This document shows, piece after piece, positions 1 to 10,796 of a DNA stretch of 51,555 nucleotides (position 1 is its first letter; the number at the start of each line of letters is the position of its first letter). The notes below the pieces were generated by a model that did no database searches, was not told where the DNA came from, and was given only the letters and a program-made list of their open reading frames with translations. The stretch lies in the NCBI GenBank assembly GCA_004352715.1, contig SCFE01000054.1:1354500-1406054 (forward strand), written 5' to 3'. This stretch comes from Hofstenia miamia (lineage: Eukaryota; Xenacoelomorpha; Acoela). The translations under genes and the position numbers were made by a program.

Positions 1-1000
1 GCACTGTTAACTGTTCCAATTTGAATAGGAAACACTTCTTTCCTTTTGTAGTAGAGTGATTTCTAGAAATGTCTTACCTTCTTAGACTTTAATAAATCTT
101 ATCAGAAAATTTAGGCCAATCCCTGCTCAGCCTGAATCCGCTCCAACCCACTTAATTGCGATTCGGAATATTTTCATGAGATTTTAAGACGTTTTCTACA
201 ATTTTGCGGTTTGCTATATCAAAGTAACGTTTTTTAGAATAGAAACCATCAATAAAATCTGGGCATTGAATTGGAAATTCAAAATTCAGTTCTTCAAGAG
301 TATATTATACTAATATATAATTTCAAAACCTTAAAAAATTATATAGCATTCACTAAAACTAGTTTATTTGTTCAATTTTAGCCCATCTTTTTCAAATACT
401 TAGTCCAACTCCAGACCAGCGCAAGTCTATCTCTGACTTCAACTCCTGATAACAGAACAATGCACGGGATTGGGGATCATTTTGTATTAAGCTGACACAA
501 AATACCTTTAGCTATATTTTGCAACTTGCCATAATTTGAATTATTATTAGCATATTGCTATATTATTCACAATATTTCACTACAAGTTAATGTATTTAAA
601 AAGCGTGTTCAAATCACTTTCACCCCAGTAAGCTATAAATTCATAATCATTTCATTCAAAATGGCTATATTCTCATTCTTAGTTCTACTCAAGTAGCGCA
701 TTAAATTGCCCCTAGCCATAAATTACAGACACGCAGGAGTAGGCAATTTTTAATTGGAACCCTACAAATAGATGTTTCTTGTTTAGTAAATTAATCAATT
801 TTTGCGTTTCAAACAATAGATTATTGCCAACTTTTGGCAATAATTAGAATAAAAATATTATATCAAAAATTATAGTAAGTTAACTAGTTTGATATTAATA
901 AAAATCAATATATAACACATAAAAAAATTTTCAAAGAAAAATCATCATTATGAGATAACAAAAAGGGTTACCTAAATTTGGACTTTCTTAATATTTTTAA
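1..1000. other. A+T-rich non-coding stretch
   Basis: No open frame with protein-like composition, no splice-bounded exon and no terminal repeat was recognised here. I see only A+T-rich intergenic or intronic sequence. Confidence 0.5.
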
Positions 1001-1129
1001 CCAAAATTTTTTTGTTTAACCAGTCAAAGGCAATTTTGAAAAACTTACTGAAGGACATTCCACAGCTTGCGTACGCCACTGGTTATAGGCAAACATTTCA
1101 TGAGGAATGGAAGCATCTCTGCTCTGTTG

Positions 1130-1178
1130 AGGAGGGGGGAACGTTCCCCCAGTTCCCCCCCCTGGGTGCGCCTCTGCC
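1130..1178 (-). mobile_element. hAT-like GC-rich element terminus (fragment)
   Basis: Read on the minus strand, this begins CAGAGGCGCACCCAGG and runs into a G-rich block. That is the style of many hAT-type MITE ends (CAG, GGCG, then a G run). It includes a 16-bp perfect palindrome at 1135-1150 (GGGGG-AACGTT-CCCCC). No matching opposite end was found, possibly because of the gap at 1531. The class assignment is inference from the terminus only. Confidence 0.35.
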
Positions 1179-1530
1179 TATAGTTATTCCTTTTTTCCTT
1201 CAAGTCCTCCTGTCTTTTGCTTTGTTTTAATTTCTTTTGTATTATTTTGCTGCACATCCTCTTTTCTTTTTACCAAGATGGTTTCTTACTTACCCAGAGG
1301 CCATATGCTGCAAAAATTACCTTAGACCTATGTAATCCAAGCTCCAGGCAACCTGGAACAGCTTTCTTTCAATGAGAAAAGGTTCAGCAATCTCACTGCT
1401 ACATTCAATCTGCCAGCTACACAACCTAGTCCTGATAGAACAACTTTCTTCCATGATTGCTGCACTGAACTCAGAAACAAAATCATCACCCTTCTGATAT
1501 TGATCAATCCTAACAGTGCCAAGGAACTGC

Positions 1531-2530
1531 NNNNNNNNNNNNNNNNNNNNNNNNNNNNNNNNNNNNNNNNNNNNNNNNNNNNNNNNNNNNNNNNNNNNNN
1601 NNNNNNNNNNNNNNNNNNNNNNNNNNNNNNNNNNNNNNNNNNNNNNNNNNNNNNNNNNNNNNNNNNNNNNNNNNNNNNNNNNNNNNNNNNNNNNNNNNNN
1701 NNNNNNNNNNNNNNNNNNNNNNNNNNNNNNNNNNNNNNNNNNNNNNNNNNNNNNNNNNNNNNNNNNNNNNNNNNNNNNNNNNNNNNNNNNNNNNNNNNNN
1801 NNNNNNNNNNNNNNNNNNNNNNNNNNNNNNNNNNNNNNNNNNNNNNNNNNNNNNNNNNNNNNNNNNNNNNNNNNNNNNNNNNNNNNNNNNNNNNNNNNNN
1901 NNNNNNNNNNNNNNNNNNNNNNNNNNNNNNNNNNNNNNNNNNNNNNNNNNNNNNNNNNNNNNNNNNNNNNNNNNNNNNNNNNNNNNNNNNNNNNNNNNNN
2001 NNNNNNNNNNNNNNNNNNNNNNNNNNNNNNNNNNNNNNNNNNNNNNNNNNNNNNNNNNNNNNNNNNNNNNNNNNNNNNNNNNNNNNNNNNNNNNNNNNNN
2101 NNNNNNNNNNNNNNNNNNNNNNNNNNNNNNNNNNNNNNNNNNNNNNNNNNNNNNNNNNNNNNNNNNNNNNNNNNNNNNNNNNNNNNNNNNNNNNNNNNNN
2201 NNNNNNNNNNNNNNNNNNNNNNNNNNNNNNNNNNNNNNNNNNNNNNNNNNNNNNNNNNNNNNNNNNNNNNNNNNNNNNNNNNNNNNNNNNNNNNNNNNNN
2301 NNNNNNNNNNNNNNNNNNNNNNNNNNNNNNNNNNNNNNNNNNNNNNNNNNNNNNNNNNNNNNNNNNNNNNNNNNNNNNNNNNNNNNNNNNNNNNNNNNNN
2401 NNNNNNNNNNNNNNNNNNNNNNNNNNNNNNNNNNNNNNNNNNNNNNNNNNNNNNNNNNNNNNNNNNNNNNNNNNNNNNNNNNNNNNNNNNNNNNNNNNNN
2501 NNNNNNNNNNNNNNNNNNNNNNNNNNNNNN
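1531..2530. other. Assembly gap (1000 N)
   Basis: A run of exactly 1000 N, so probably a nominal-size gap. Its right edge is a (TA)n tract at 2531-2549. Open frames spanning it are artefacts. Confidence 0.99.
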
Positions 2531-2550
2531 TATATATATATATATATATT

Positions 2551-3500
2551 AGTTACATAGTGAATAGAAAAATTGCAAAAATGCATATTTAAATCAATTG
2601 AAAATCTTACTTTTAATTTTAACCAGTATTAGCCAAAATTATATGATTAACGTCATGATGTCTGTACTTTGCATGCATACATTCACTCCAAGTATAAGAA
2701 ATAGTCACATTAAGAAGTTTAGTGAATAGCATTACACAGCTGGTTTTGATGAAAATTTACTCATGCTAGTGATAAAATTGAGGTAGAATTGTCACAAGTT
2801 AATACCAACTATTAATGTGGAAGCAATTAAGGTCTATGGATAGGGAACATATTTGTCTACACGGATGTTAAAGAGTTAAGTAAGATTCAAAGTTTATTAA
2901 AGCAGATATTAATATTTTTAATAATAAAAAATGGTATTACTAGCATGTTAATATATTTTTACCATTTTCTCATGCTTCTCCCAAACCAGGTCCAACTCAT
3001 TTCATCTGTGGTGTATCACATATTAATAACAAAGTAAATTTCATAAATCTGAAAGACCTTCAAAATACTAAATCACCTAATACAAAAGGATCATCAGCAA
3101 GCCTATATGCCATAATTCAGAACTTAACCTGTAACAAGTAAATCTAACTTACTAGGCCAACGTCGGTCATTTTGACAGATGTTTAATATATTTTAAAGCT
3201 TCTGGTTTTAAGAGATATTTTTCAGTTCCTTATGCTTCATTAGTTTAATAGTAGTGTATATTTCATACAATAGAATTAATTAATTAATAATATAGATTAC
3301 ATAATTTCATCCAAATCACCTTATATTTCTACATGTATTGCAGTAATTATTGAAGTTTTAAGAATATCTGGTCCACAAACTGTACATAACAGATTCAAAA
3401 TGTTTTTTTACAACATAGTTTTATTCATTTCCTGCAATTCAAGTATGTTTCAGTGAGTATTCAGAAAAGAAGAGTGACCTATTCTCAAATACAGAATCTT
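2551..3500. other. Non-coding stretch
   Basis: No gene, repeat structure or RNA recognised between the gap and the Tc1 element. Confidence 0.45.
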
Positions 3501-3502
3501 TG

Positions 3503-4798
3503 TATAGTTGGCTGCAAAAAAATGAGACTAGAAAAAAGGCATATTACGTTTGAACAACTGAACGTAACAACTCAAGAAAGATACGATTATAAAGATAAAT
3601 TAAAGGACTATAAGTAAAAAGCATCAAAGTCTAATTTGCTTACTTCCTGTAGAAATAACTTCATTCAAACGAACTGAAACTGATTTCATTAAATTGGACT
3701 TCATTTCAGATGTCAGAATGTGTTGACTTTCTTGAATTTTTTCTGTTAAATCGGATATATTTTTCGGATTTTTCTTCTCAACGCCATTTTTCAAAATCTG
3801 TCACACGTTTTCGATTGGAGAAAGATCAGCAGAACTTGGTGGCCATTGCAAAAACTGGATATTATTTTCAGAAAAACAATTTTTTGTCTTTGCTTACGTG
3901 TGCGGGGTTGCTCCATCTGTTGGAGTATCCATCCATCATTATATAAAGCATCAGCATAAGGCATAAATTCAGCTATAATTTGGCAATATCTTTGACTGTC
4001 GATTGTGGCTTTTCCGTCTAAAATTTTCAAATAAAACCCACGATAGGAAAGTGCTCCCCAAACCATAATTTTTTGGTCGAACTTTGGAACCGCTTTTGTT
4101 GGTCTTGGACATTTCTTTGACGACCACACTTGTACTTTGTTTCTGTGTAGTTGAAATACGCACTCATCAGTTATCCAAACATCTTCAAAAGTGTAGTCTT
4201 TCCAATCTTTCACGAAATTTAATCTTTTTTCTTGATGTTCTTTTGTAATCAGAAGTCGATTTTTTCTGCCAATTTTTGTAACTCCACTTTTTTTCAGTGT
4301 TCTCTGAACTGTGGTTTCATGCACAGAGATGTCGGCTTCAGTTTGAAGTCGGTTTGCAATTTTTTTCCCAGAAATATAGGGATTTTTGAGAGCAATTGCG
4401 ACTGTTTTCTGAATGAATTTTCCAATAATTTTTCGAGGGCGTCCACTTCCTTTTCTTCTTTTGAGAGATTCTCCTTGTCGAATTTTTTTTCAGCTTTCGA
4501 AAATAAGTTGATCGAGAAATTTGCGATGTCGCAAAGGCGTTTTCAAGCTGTTCCAACGTTTCCATTCCGAAGAAATCAAGTAGAAACTTTGCAAAGCAAA
4601 ACAATTTTTTTGGTAAGTGTTTTCAAATAATTACGAAGTACCAGTTTAATTAATTAACTTTTTTGTTTGACCATTTTAAAGTTCACAAAATTCTCGTTGT
4701 CTTTTATTTTTATAGTTTTCTCTAAAACGTCTCAATACGTTTCCACAAAGCGTGAAAAAATAGGTGTTCAGTCTCATTTTTTTTTGCAGCCAACTATA
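3503..4798 (-). mobile_element. Tc1-family DNA transposon with matched TIRs
   Basis: Left end TA-TAGTTGGCTGCAAAAAAA at 3503-3522 and its reverse complement at about 4779-4798 form terminal inverted repeats of about 27 bp. They differ mainly by the length of the A run, and each is bordered by TA, the Tc1/mariner target site. The intact-length body (about 1.3 kb) carries a single transposase reading on the minus strand. The element is full length but the transposase is broken, so it is non-autonomous today. Confidence 0.9.
3624..4604 (-). pseudogene. Tc1 transposase, DD34E type, frameshifted
   Basis: Cut-and-paste transposase of the Tc1/mariner superfamily. The N-terminal part (4604 to about 4330) holds a helix-turn-helix region and a GRPRK hook-like motif, split by a frameshift near 4440. 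The catalytic part reads WITDE (first Asp), MVWGA, LQQDGATPHT (second Asp) and SADLSPIENV (Glu), with 34 residues between the last two acids. A frameshift lies just before the second Asp (about 3920), where the reading leaves QQ and enters DGATPHT one base off. The next frame has stops right after PHT and at the tryptophan position after ENV. The C-terminal tail then runs open to the stop at 3624-3626. At least two frameshifts and two stops make it dead. Family membership is well supported by the catalytic blocks. Confidence 0.88.
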
Positions 4799-4800
4799 TA

Positions 4801-5820
4801 TGTATATCTCTTTGGTCCAGGTATCTGTCGTAATATATTCCTCTGATAATAGGACACTCCGCATTCTAACGTCTGCCATTTTCGTCAATGTAGGTTTCTG
4901 TGTTGGAGATGACTGTTATCATCATCTGACATTAAAATCTCATCTTAATTTGTTATGAGGCCGCCGTGCTTTGTGACGTCAGCAATATGTTCCAACAAGT
5001 TTCATTCTGAATCAATTTCATCTTCCAAAATTGTGTAATATAATGAGAGGTCAAAAAGTTAATAATTTCAGCTCTAAATTGTTATCTATCTCTTAATTGC
5101 TTAACCTTCATGGCTAGATTGTTCCACGCTTCAAATGAAGATTTCGATTAGGCATTTGCAAGATATCATAGAATTTCGATTATTCATTAGCTTACAAGAT
5201 GGTACGTTTTTCTTGGTAACATCCCGCAATTTCGTAAGGTACAAATATCGAGTGTATACAAAGTGCTAGTGCTTAGATTATTCGAGTTACTAATAACACA
5301 TACCTTGCTTCCAATCCTTCCATAGTTAATTTGAAATTCGAGTTCTCGTCTAACCTATCAATATCTAATATAATTGTTATAAGCAATGCTCCAATTAATG
5401 TATAGCAAATTCGTGTCAGTATTATTCCCCTCTGTAAAATACAGAACTTGAAAGTTGTTAACAGCCTTTTTATTGTTCGAAATGTAGCATAGCGTAGAAC
5501 GTAATCTAAATTGAGATGGAGAACTTGTTTCATTTTTAATTCTTTTAATTCAGTGTTTTATTCATTAGCAAATGGATAAATCCTTCCCCGGGTACGGTTC
5601 GTCTAAATTTACTACTTAATAGTTTTGCAAGAAATTCAAGACTAAAACCTAATATATTCTTCATTAATTTTAGCAATATTATAGTGTCACCATAGTGTAT
5701 TGAAATGCATTGCGCTAGATTTAAATTTGACTCCGTTAATCCTGCAAACCTCTTCGACAAAATATAGAATTTTAAAACTATGTCACAAATTGTTGAATGT
5801 AATTCGATTTACTATTTTCC
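4801..5820. other. Non-coding stretch, no recognised gene
   Basis: Two minus-strand open frames (5273-5533, 5545-5760) are hydrophobic and low in protein-like motifs. I could not tie them to any family. They might be decayed transposon sequence, since a hAT remnant follows directly, but this is unsupported. Confidence 0.4.
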
Positions 5821-5823
5821 GAC

Positions 5824-5991
5824 GACACCTTTCTATCTCAGTTTGCTGTCGACGTGTTTGCCATTCCTGCACCTAGTGTAAATCTTGATAAATTTTTCTC
5901 GTCCTATGGTTTTATTATCAATAAATTTAGAGTTTATTTAAGCGATGGAGCTTGAAAAAATGCTTTGAAACGCGTTTCCTCGCTTAACTTT
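5824..5991 (+). pseudogene. hAT transposase C-terminal dimerisation-domain remnant
   Basis: In one frame this encodes FAVDVFAIPAPSVNLDKFFS, then SYGFIINKFR, one stop (TGA near 5955), then KNALKRVSSLN. This matches the hAT dimerisation pattern (Ld-vL-iPAsSaasERvFS-aG-iv--kR--Ls---v-alvfLN), with Glu-Arg changed to Asp-Lys. Only about 55 codons remain and no flanking transposase or terminal repeats were found. It is a molecular fossil of a hAT (Ac/hobo-type) element. The call rests on pattern recall, not on an alignment. Confidence 0.6.
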
Positions 5992-6272
5992 TTTAGGTTA
6001 CTTTCAATAAACATTTAATTTTCTTGACAAGAAGGCACTGATGGCTAGAATTTTTTACAACTAAACACTGCTTAAGGAGATATTGGAACACAACATATTC
6101 CTTGAGCCTAATGACATTGCTCTACATTCCATTGATTAAGACGTTGTAGATTGCGTGCGTATGTATGTAAATAACTAATGGTTGACATTTCCATGAGATA
6201 TCCCGGAAGAAGTCATTTTATATGAAAAATAGGGGAGGACAAAATTTTTGCTTGAAATTCAGCCTCAATATT

Positions 6273-7655
6273 TACAGTACCGGCCAAAAGTTTGGGAACA
6301 GTAACCTGTCTAAAGCCTGTTTTATGCTATTTCCTGGAAACTTCGTAAAATTCCTGGAATTCACAATCTTTTCTTAGAATTTACAACAGATTCATTTAGT
6401 CAATCAAATTAACACAACTTTAGATTTACACACAATACATTTTCACTGAAAAAGCACTATCATTATAGTTTGAAATATGGTCCGTGGTAGTGAAATTTCA
6501 CCAACAAAAGCGTGCTCAAATTCATATCTTGTACTAGGAGGAGTACAATTATCGCGCTATAGCTGTTAGAATGGGCGTGTCAGTATCATTGGTATCCAGA
6601 AGTGTTACTCACTATCAGAAACTGCAAAATTTTTCCTCTCACTAACGGTCTGGAAGACCAAAAGTGACAACCCTTTCGACTGACCGTGTCATTCATCGTT
6701 ACGTCGTCAATCAACCATGCTCTTCATCCTCGGAAGTCAAAGCAAATCTAGGTGCGGTAGTGCAGAATGTATCTACACGCAGCATTAGGCGTTGATTGAA
6801 TACTACCTTTGACCTTTCATCGTGCAAACCGGCAGCCAAACTCCGATTGTCTTCAAAGAACATTCGAGACCGGTTGCGCTTCTGCAGGCAATACCAACAC
6901 TACACCCCTGAGATGTGGCATCAAGTAATGTTTAGTGATGAATCAAAGATTTGCCACTTTACATCATACCGACCACACGTACAACTCCCAAGAAACCAAA
7001 GATTCAACACACGTTACACGCAACAAACTGTCCGCTCAACACCTTCTGCGATAATTTGGGGTGCTATAACTGCAAATGGGCATGCTGGTCTGCATTTTGT
7101 TCCTCGCAATGAGACAGTCACAGCCAAGTCCTACCTCAAAATATTTTAGGAGAAAGTTCCCATGTTGATGCAGCTTCACGGAACACTTGTACTACAACAA
7201 GATGCTGCTCCTTGCCACAGCGCCAAAATTGTGAAACAGTGGATTGCATCACAAGACTTTCGGCTGCTTGAGAACTGGCCGGGAAACTCCCCAGACCTCA
7301 ACGTCATAGAAAATTGCTCCCATCACATCAAATACTGTCTGAGGAAGCGCCAATTCACATCACTCGACGATCTGAAGGAGCAAATTAAAGTGGTATGGTG
7401 CACAAAGATTACTGATGATTATTATAGAAAGCTGGTCAAGTCAATGTCAAATCGCATTGCTGCGTATTTAGCCAATAATGGCGGACATACAAAATATTAG
7501 TGAGTTTTTCTGAATTAACTATTTACTTTCTACACGGTGTTATCATATTGTTTCTACATTGTGTTATTATATTGTTTCTACATTGCTTTTTTTAGTGTAA
7601 AATACAAACATTTCTAAATTTGAAAAGTGTTCCCAAACATTTGGCCAGTACAGTA
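6273..7655 (+). mobile_element. Tc1-family DNA transposon with matched TIRs
   Basis: The left end TACAGTACCGGCCAAAAGTT at 6273 matches the reverse complement of the right end ending at 7655 (TACTGTACTGGCCAAATGTT). Both continue into TGGGAACA, giving a TIR of about 28 bp with three or four mismatches. TA borders are present. The TIR differs from that of the 3503-4798 element, so this is a different Tc1 family. The right end directly adjoins a second element starting at 7667. Confidence 0.9.
6477..7500 (+). pseudogene. Tc1-like transposase with several in-frame stops
   Basis: The natural start is ATG 6477 (MVRGSEISPTK). A one-base insertion in the A run near 6508 shifts the frame, which then reads KRAQIH and the helix-turn-helix segment (YNYRAIAVRMGVSVSLVSRS). 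Next come the GRPK hook near 6650 and the catalytic core: FSDES (first Asp), IIWGAI, LVLQQDAAPCHS (second Asp) and NSPDLNVIEN (Glu). I count 35 residues between the last two acids, one more than usual for Tc1. The C terminus GGHTKY is typical. In-frame stops lie at 6535-6537, 6643-6645, 6793-6795 and 7147-7149. All look like point mutations, so the copy is dead but only moderately old. Confidence 0.9.
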
Positions 7656-7666
7656 CTGTATATATA

Positions 7667-8366
7667 CAGGGATGTCACGCACCTGTTTGGGAGGGGGGCG
7701 AAAATGTACTCATGTAGGCCTGTTGCTTGTGATTCTTACTAAAAAATACTGCACTTTAATGTGCATTTATGCATCCATGCTTTGTTTTACAGTACAGCTT
7801 TATATGGTTCACAATTATGGCGATCTGAAATTTTTTATTTTCTTTTTTACAATTCTATATTTTGTCTCACGGAGTCTTCTTTCACTACACTAATTTGATT
7901 ACTTCTAATGAAAAATGTAAAACTAAACAATAGCCTACTTGATGCGGACGCACTGCGAATACTTAGGTACCGTGATGAATGTTTGATTTTAAGAGAAATC
8001 GATTAGAATTAAAATTATATAGGACTAATTACCATAGATGGAATGTCAACAAACTCTTTTGCTTCATATGCACCGATCTCTCGAGCAGTAAAAGGATAAA
8101 CATTCGAAAACAAGTCTTTTAAAACAAACAAATATCAACTACAGATAATCTGCCGGTAATTATTTGTTATACGAATTTATAATCCTATAAATTGATTTAC
8201 ATACGCACAAAAAAGAGGCCCCCTCAATGAAACCTCGGAAGAACCATTACCAAAAATTAAGATAAATCTATTGGTTTAAAATTATTGGAATAAAAATATC
8301 TATAAAAACTACTACTAATGGCAAAATGTTCTGGGGGAACAGGGGGCGGGCCCCAATTGCGTGACG

Positions 8367-8370
<4 letters not shown>
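7667..8370. mobile_element. Non-autonomous hAT-like element (about 0.7 kb)
   Basis: The left end CAGGGATGTCACGCACCTGT is followed by a G-rich block. The reverse complement of the right end is TAGGCGTCACGCAATTGGGG followed by GCCC-rich sequence. The shared GTCACGC core plus the G-rich subterminal block suggests a MITE with imperfect inverted ends. No transposase was seen inside. It abuts the Tc1 at 7655 and is followed by (TA)n. The superfamily is a guess from terminus style. Confidence 0.5.

Positions 8371-8402
<32 letters not shown>
8371..8402. repeat. (TA)n microsatellite
   Basis: Perfect alternating TA of about 32 bp at the right border of the preceding element. Confidence 0.95.
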
Positions 8403-8407
<5 letters not shown>

Positions 8408-8483
8408 TAAAATTTGATGTATTTTGAAAGAGAAAACAATTTGATCAAAGACATGCTTCTCTTCATAATTTAATATTATTTAG

Positions 8484-8689
8484 AAGACGAGGAAGAGGTA
8501 CAGAATGAAGAAGGTGAAGAAGAGGAAGAAGAAGAAGAAGAGGAAGAAGAAGAAGAGGAAGAAGAACAAGAAGAGGAAAGAGTTCGCAGAAAGGAAGACA
8601 AAATGATAGAAGAAATTGCTTCGCTTCTGAGTCTTAGCAGTGAAGGAGGTTTCATATCGGAAACAACAAAGGCAGGCATGTTTTTTTGA
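8484..8689 (+). other. Glu-rich (GAA/GAG)n tract, possible exon
   Basis: From 8484, after an AG (TTATTTAG) that could be a splice acceptor, one frame reads a poly-Glu block of about 25 residues. It continues with non-repetitive residues rich in charged and then hydrophobic positions (RVRRKEDKMIEEIASLLSL), ending at TGA 8687-8689. An acidic low-complexity segment leading into a helical segment is protein-like, but no clear GT donor was found. It could be an exon of an unrecognised gene or only a purine microsatellite. The antisense poly-Ser/Phe readings are shadows. Confidence 0.25.
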
Positions 8690-9000
8690 AATGAACATTA
8701 TTATTGAATTCTTGCATTTAAATTTTGAACTTGTTTTCATCTTTGCTTATTTAATCCATTTTTGACAGGCAAATTTTCCAAACAAATAAGTTATTCTTTG
8801 ATTATGAACGTTAAATTGAATTAAGAAGAATTTGGTAATTTTTATCTTTAAAGGGGGACCATTTTAAAATAGTGGCAATATTATTTCAACCCATATATAT
8901 ATACTGCTCTAAATTTTTTATTAAAATATTTCTAAGATATCTAGGCAGATTCACGTTACTGTATTACTTAAAAAGTTTTGAAAAGTGATTGATTTGCTAT
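8690..9000. other. Non-coding stretch
   Basis: No gene or repeat recognised, apart from a short TA-rich tract near 8895. Confidence 0.4.
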
Positions 9001-9003
9001 GGT

Positions 9004-9406
9004 AATACAATTAAGGATGTCTAAATTTCTAGAATTTGCTTCACTCCCTGATCACCTTGAAGCTGTTATTCGCTCAAAGGGACACCCTACAAAATATTAG
9101 AAAAGACAATTTTGTTGCTAAGTGCTTGTATTGCATCAAATATTAATGTATGTATCATATTATGAATTTGCTCATTTGTTAAAATTTTTTCAGGTAACCG
9201 ACTACATTTTTCCAATACAGGTTTTCTAATTTTGATTAAAAATTAATAGCCAATTGTTATTCTACATATTTTATGGTATTAGACATACAAATTTTCCTTT
9301 CTTAATCAAAGTAACACTTTGTTATAATTTTAGGCACACTATCCAATGAATGTTCATTATTTATTCAAAATAGCAAGGTGGTCGAATATATTTTTCCAGT
9401 ACTGTA
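9004..9406 (+). mobile_element. Tc1 element 3' remnant (transposase tail plus right TIR)
   Basis: The frame ending at TAG 9098-9100 reads SLPDHLEAVIRSKG then HPTKY, the hallmark C terminus of Tc1 transposases (SMP-RL-AVI-AKGGHTKY). About 280 bp downstream, GGTGGTCG...CCAGTACTGTA at 9377-9406 looks like a Tc1 right TIR (reverse complement TACAGTACTGG...CGACCACC). The catalytic core and left end are missing, so this is a 5'-truncated copy. The right end runs into (TA)n and then the gap. Confidence 0.65.
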
Positions 9407-9423
9407 TATATATATATATATAT

Positions 9424-9826
9424 NNNNNNNNNNNNNNNNNNNNNNNNNNNNNNNNNNNNNNNNNNNNNNNNNNNNNNNNNNNNNNNNNNNNNNNNNNNNN
9501 NNNNNNNNNNNNNNNNNNNNNNNNNNNNNNNNNNNNNNNNNNNNNNNNNNNNNNNNNNNNNNNNNNNNNNNNNNNNNNNNNNNNNNNNNNNNNNNNNNNN
9601 NNNNNNNNNNNNNNNNNNNNNNNNNNNNNNNNNNNNNNNNNNNNNNNNNNNNNNNNNNNNNNNNNNNNNNNNNNNNNNNNNNNNNNNNNNNNNNNNNNNN
9701 NNNNNNNNNNNNNNNNNNNNNNNNNNNNNNNNNNNNNNNNNNNNNNNNNNNNNNNNNNNNNNNNNNNNNNNNNNNNNNNNNNNNNNNNNNNNNNNNNNNN
9801 NNNNNNNNNNNNNNNNNNNNNNNNNN
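9424..9826. other. Assembly gap (403 N) bordered by (TA)n
   Basis: N run. The left edge is (TA)n at about 9403-9423, suggesting the assembly broke inside a long TA microsatellite. Confidence 0.99.
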
Positions 9827-10184
9827 TCGGCTTTTCAGCGTATAAACAACAAGCCTCATTTTTCCACAGTATCATAGTCCACGCTCCATAGCCCTAGAAA
9901 ACTAATTAAAAGCCTAGCTGATTCTTTACGGGCGTGATTAAGGCGATTCAAGATTCACAAATGTCTACAAATGCAGTTCAAAATCTGTTCAATAGTTTTT
10001 CAGATTATTCAAATTTGGGAAAACTAGATGTACTTGCGATTTGTAATAGGAATTAAATAATAGAATTTATTTATACTATGTTATCACACTATAAATATTA
10101 TTTTATAAATTTGAACATATTTCACATTTATTTTTACTGGCTAAAAGTACATATTCTTTACGCGTGCTTCGCGCCTTTACTGAA
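9827..10184. other. Non-coding stretch
   Basis: Nothing recognised between the gap and the LINE remnant. Confidence 0.4.
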
Positions 10185-10510
10185 CATTATTGCGTCTTCC
10201 ATTCTGATCCTTTATTCAATTTTGTTTTATTAATTAATTTCCCAAAAGCTTTGATGTAAGCCATTATTGTTCCTGTCTTTAATTTAGGAAGAATTTTCGT
10301 AAGCCTCTGTGTTCTTCTTTCTCATTTTTGGTTCTTTCGAATAAATCGTTTTACATCGTTGTAATTCCTTTGATTTCAACAGCTCAACATGGTTTTGTGC
10401 CAAATGGATTTCTCAAATTTTCGATTCTGTTGATTATCAACTTCTATATTTAATCTATTTTGATTTTTAAAATGCTTTTAACAAAGTTCCGCAAATTACA
10501 CTGGGTAACA
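10185..10510 (+). pseudogene. Non-LTR retrotransposon (LINE) reverse-transcriptase remnant
   Basis: Across shifting frames the plus strand shows LINE reverse-transcriptase landmarks in the right order. These are AIIVPVFNLGRI (compare the ---PVFKKG block), PLISTAQHGFVPN (compare the QHGF block) and FDF-stop-NAFNKVPQ near 10460-10490 (compare the F-DF-KAFDKV-H motif A, which carries a catalytic Asp). Stops and frameshifts are frequent. This is a decayed fragment of a CR1/Jockey-type LINE, recognised by motif order only. Confidence 0.6.
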
Positions 10511-10796
10511 GTAGTTTTGTTTCTCTGAATATTTTTATTGTTTCTTAGTCCATTTTTCCTCCTGATTTCAAAAATGTAATTGGAAATAGCATAGCATCAA
10601 TATTTTAGAAGCTACAATATTTTTGTGTTTTTATAGAAAGTAAACACGATAAGGCAGAGGTTGTATGCTTTATTTTGCCCAATAACTTTGTACATTAAAA
10701 AATATACTTGTTTTGTTCTTGTTTTACAGTTAAGAGAATAAGATAAGAAAACAACATAAAACTACTGTAGGATTAGACTAAGAGTTTGCTGACCGA
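10511..10796. other. Non-coding spacer
   Basis: No feature recognised between the LINE remnant and the 3' end of the minus-strand gene. Confidence 0.4.

Noticed and set aside
1500-2592. Long open frames across N runs (also at 9346-9891, 18920-19351, 28074-28481, 34078-34677)
   Set aside because: They consist of unknown residues plus alternating Tyr-Ile from TA repeats, so they are gap artefacts.
3710-4630. Plus-strand open frames over the first Tc1
   Set aside because: Shadows opposite the minus-strand transposase, which has all the recognisable motifs.
8476-8740. Poly-Ser and Phe-rich minus-strand frames
   Set aside because: They are the antisense shadow of the (GAA/GAG)n tract.
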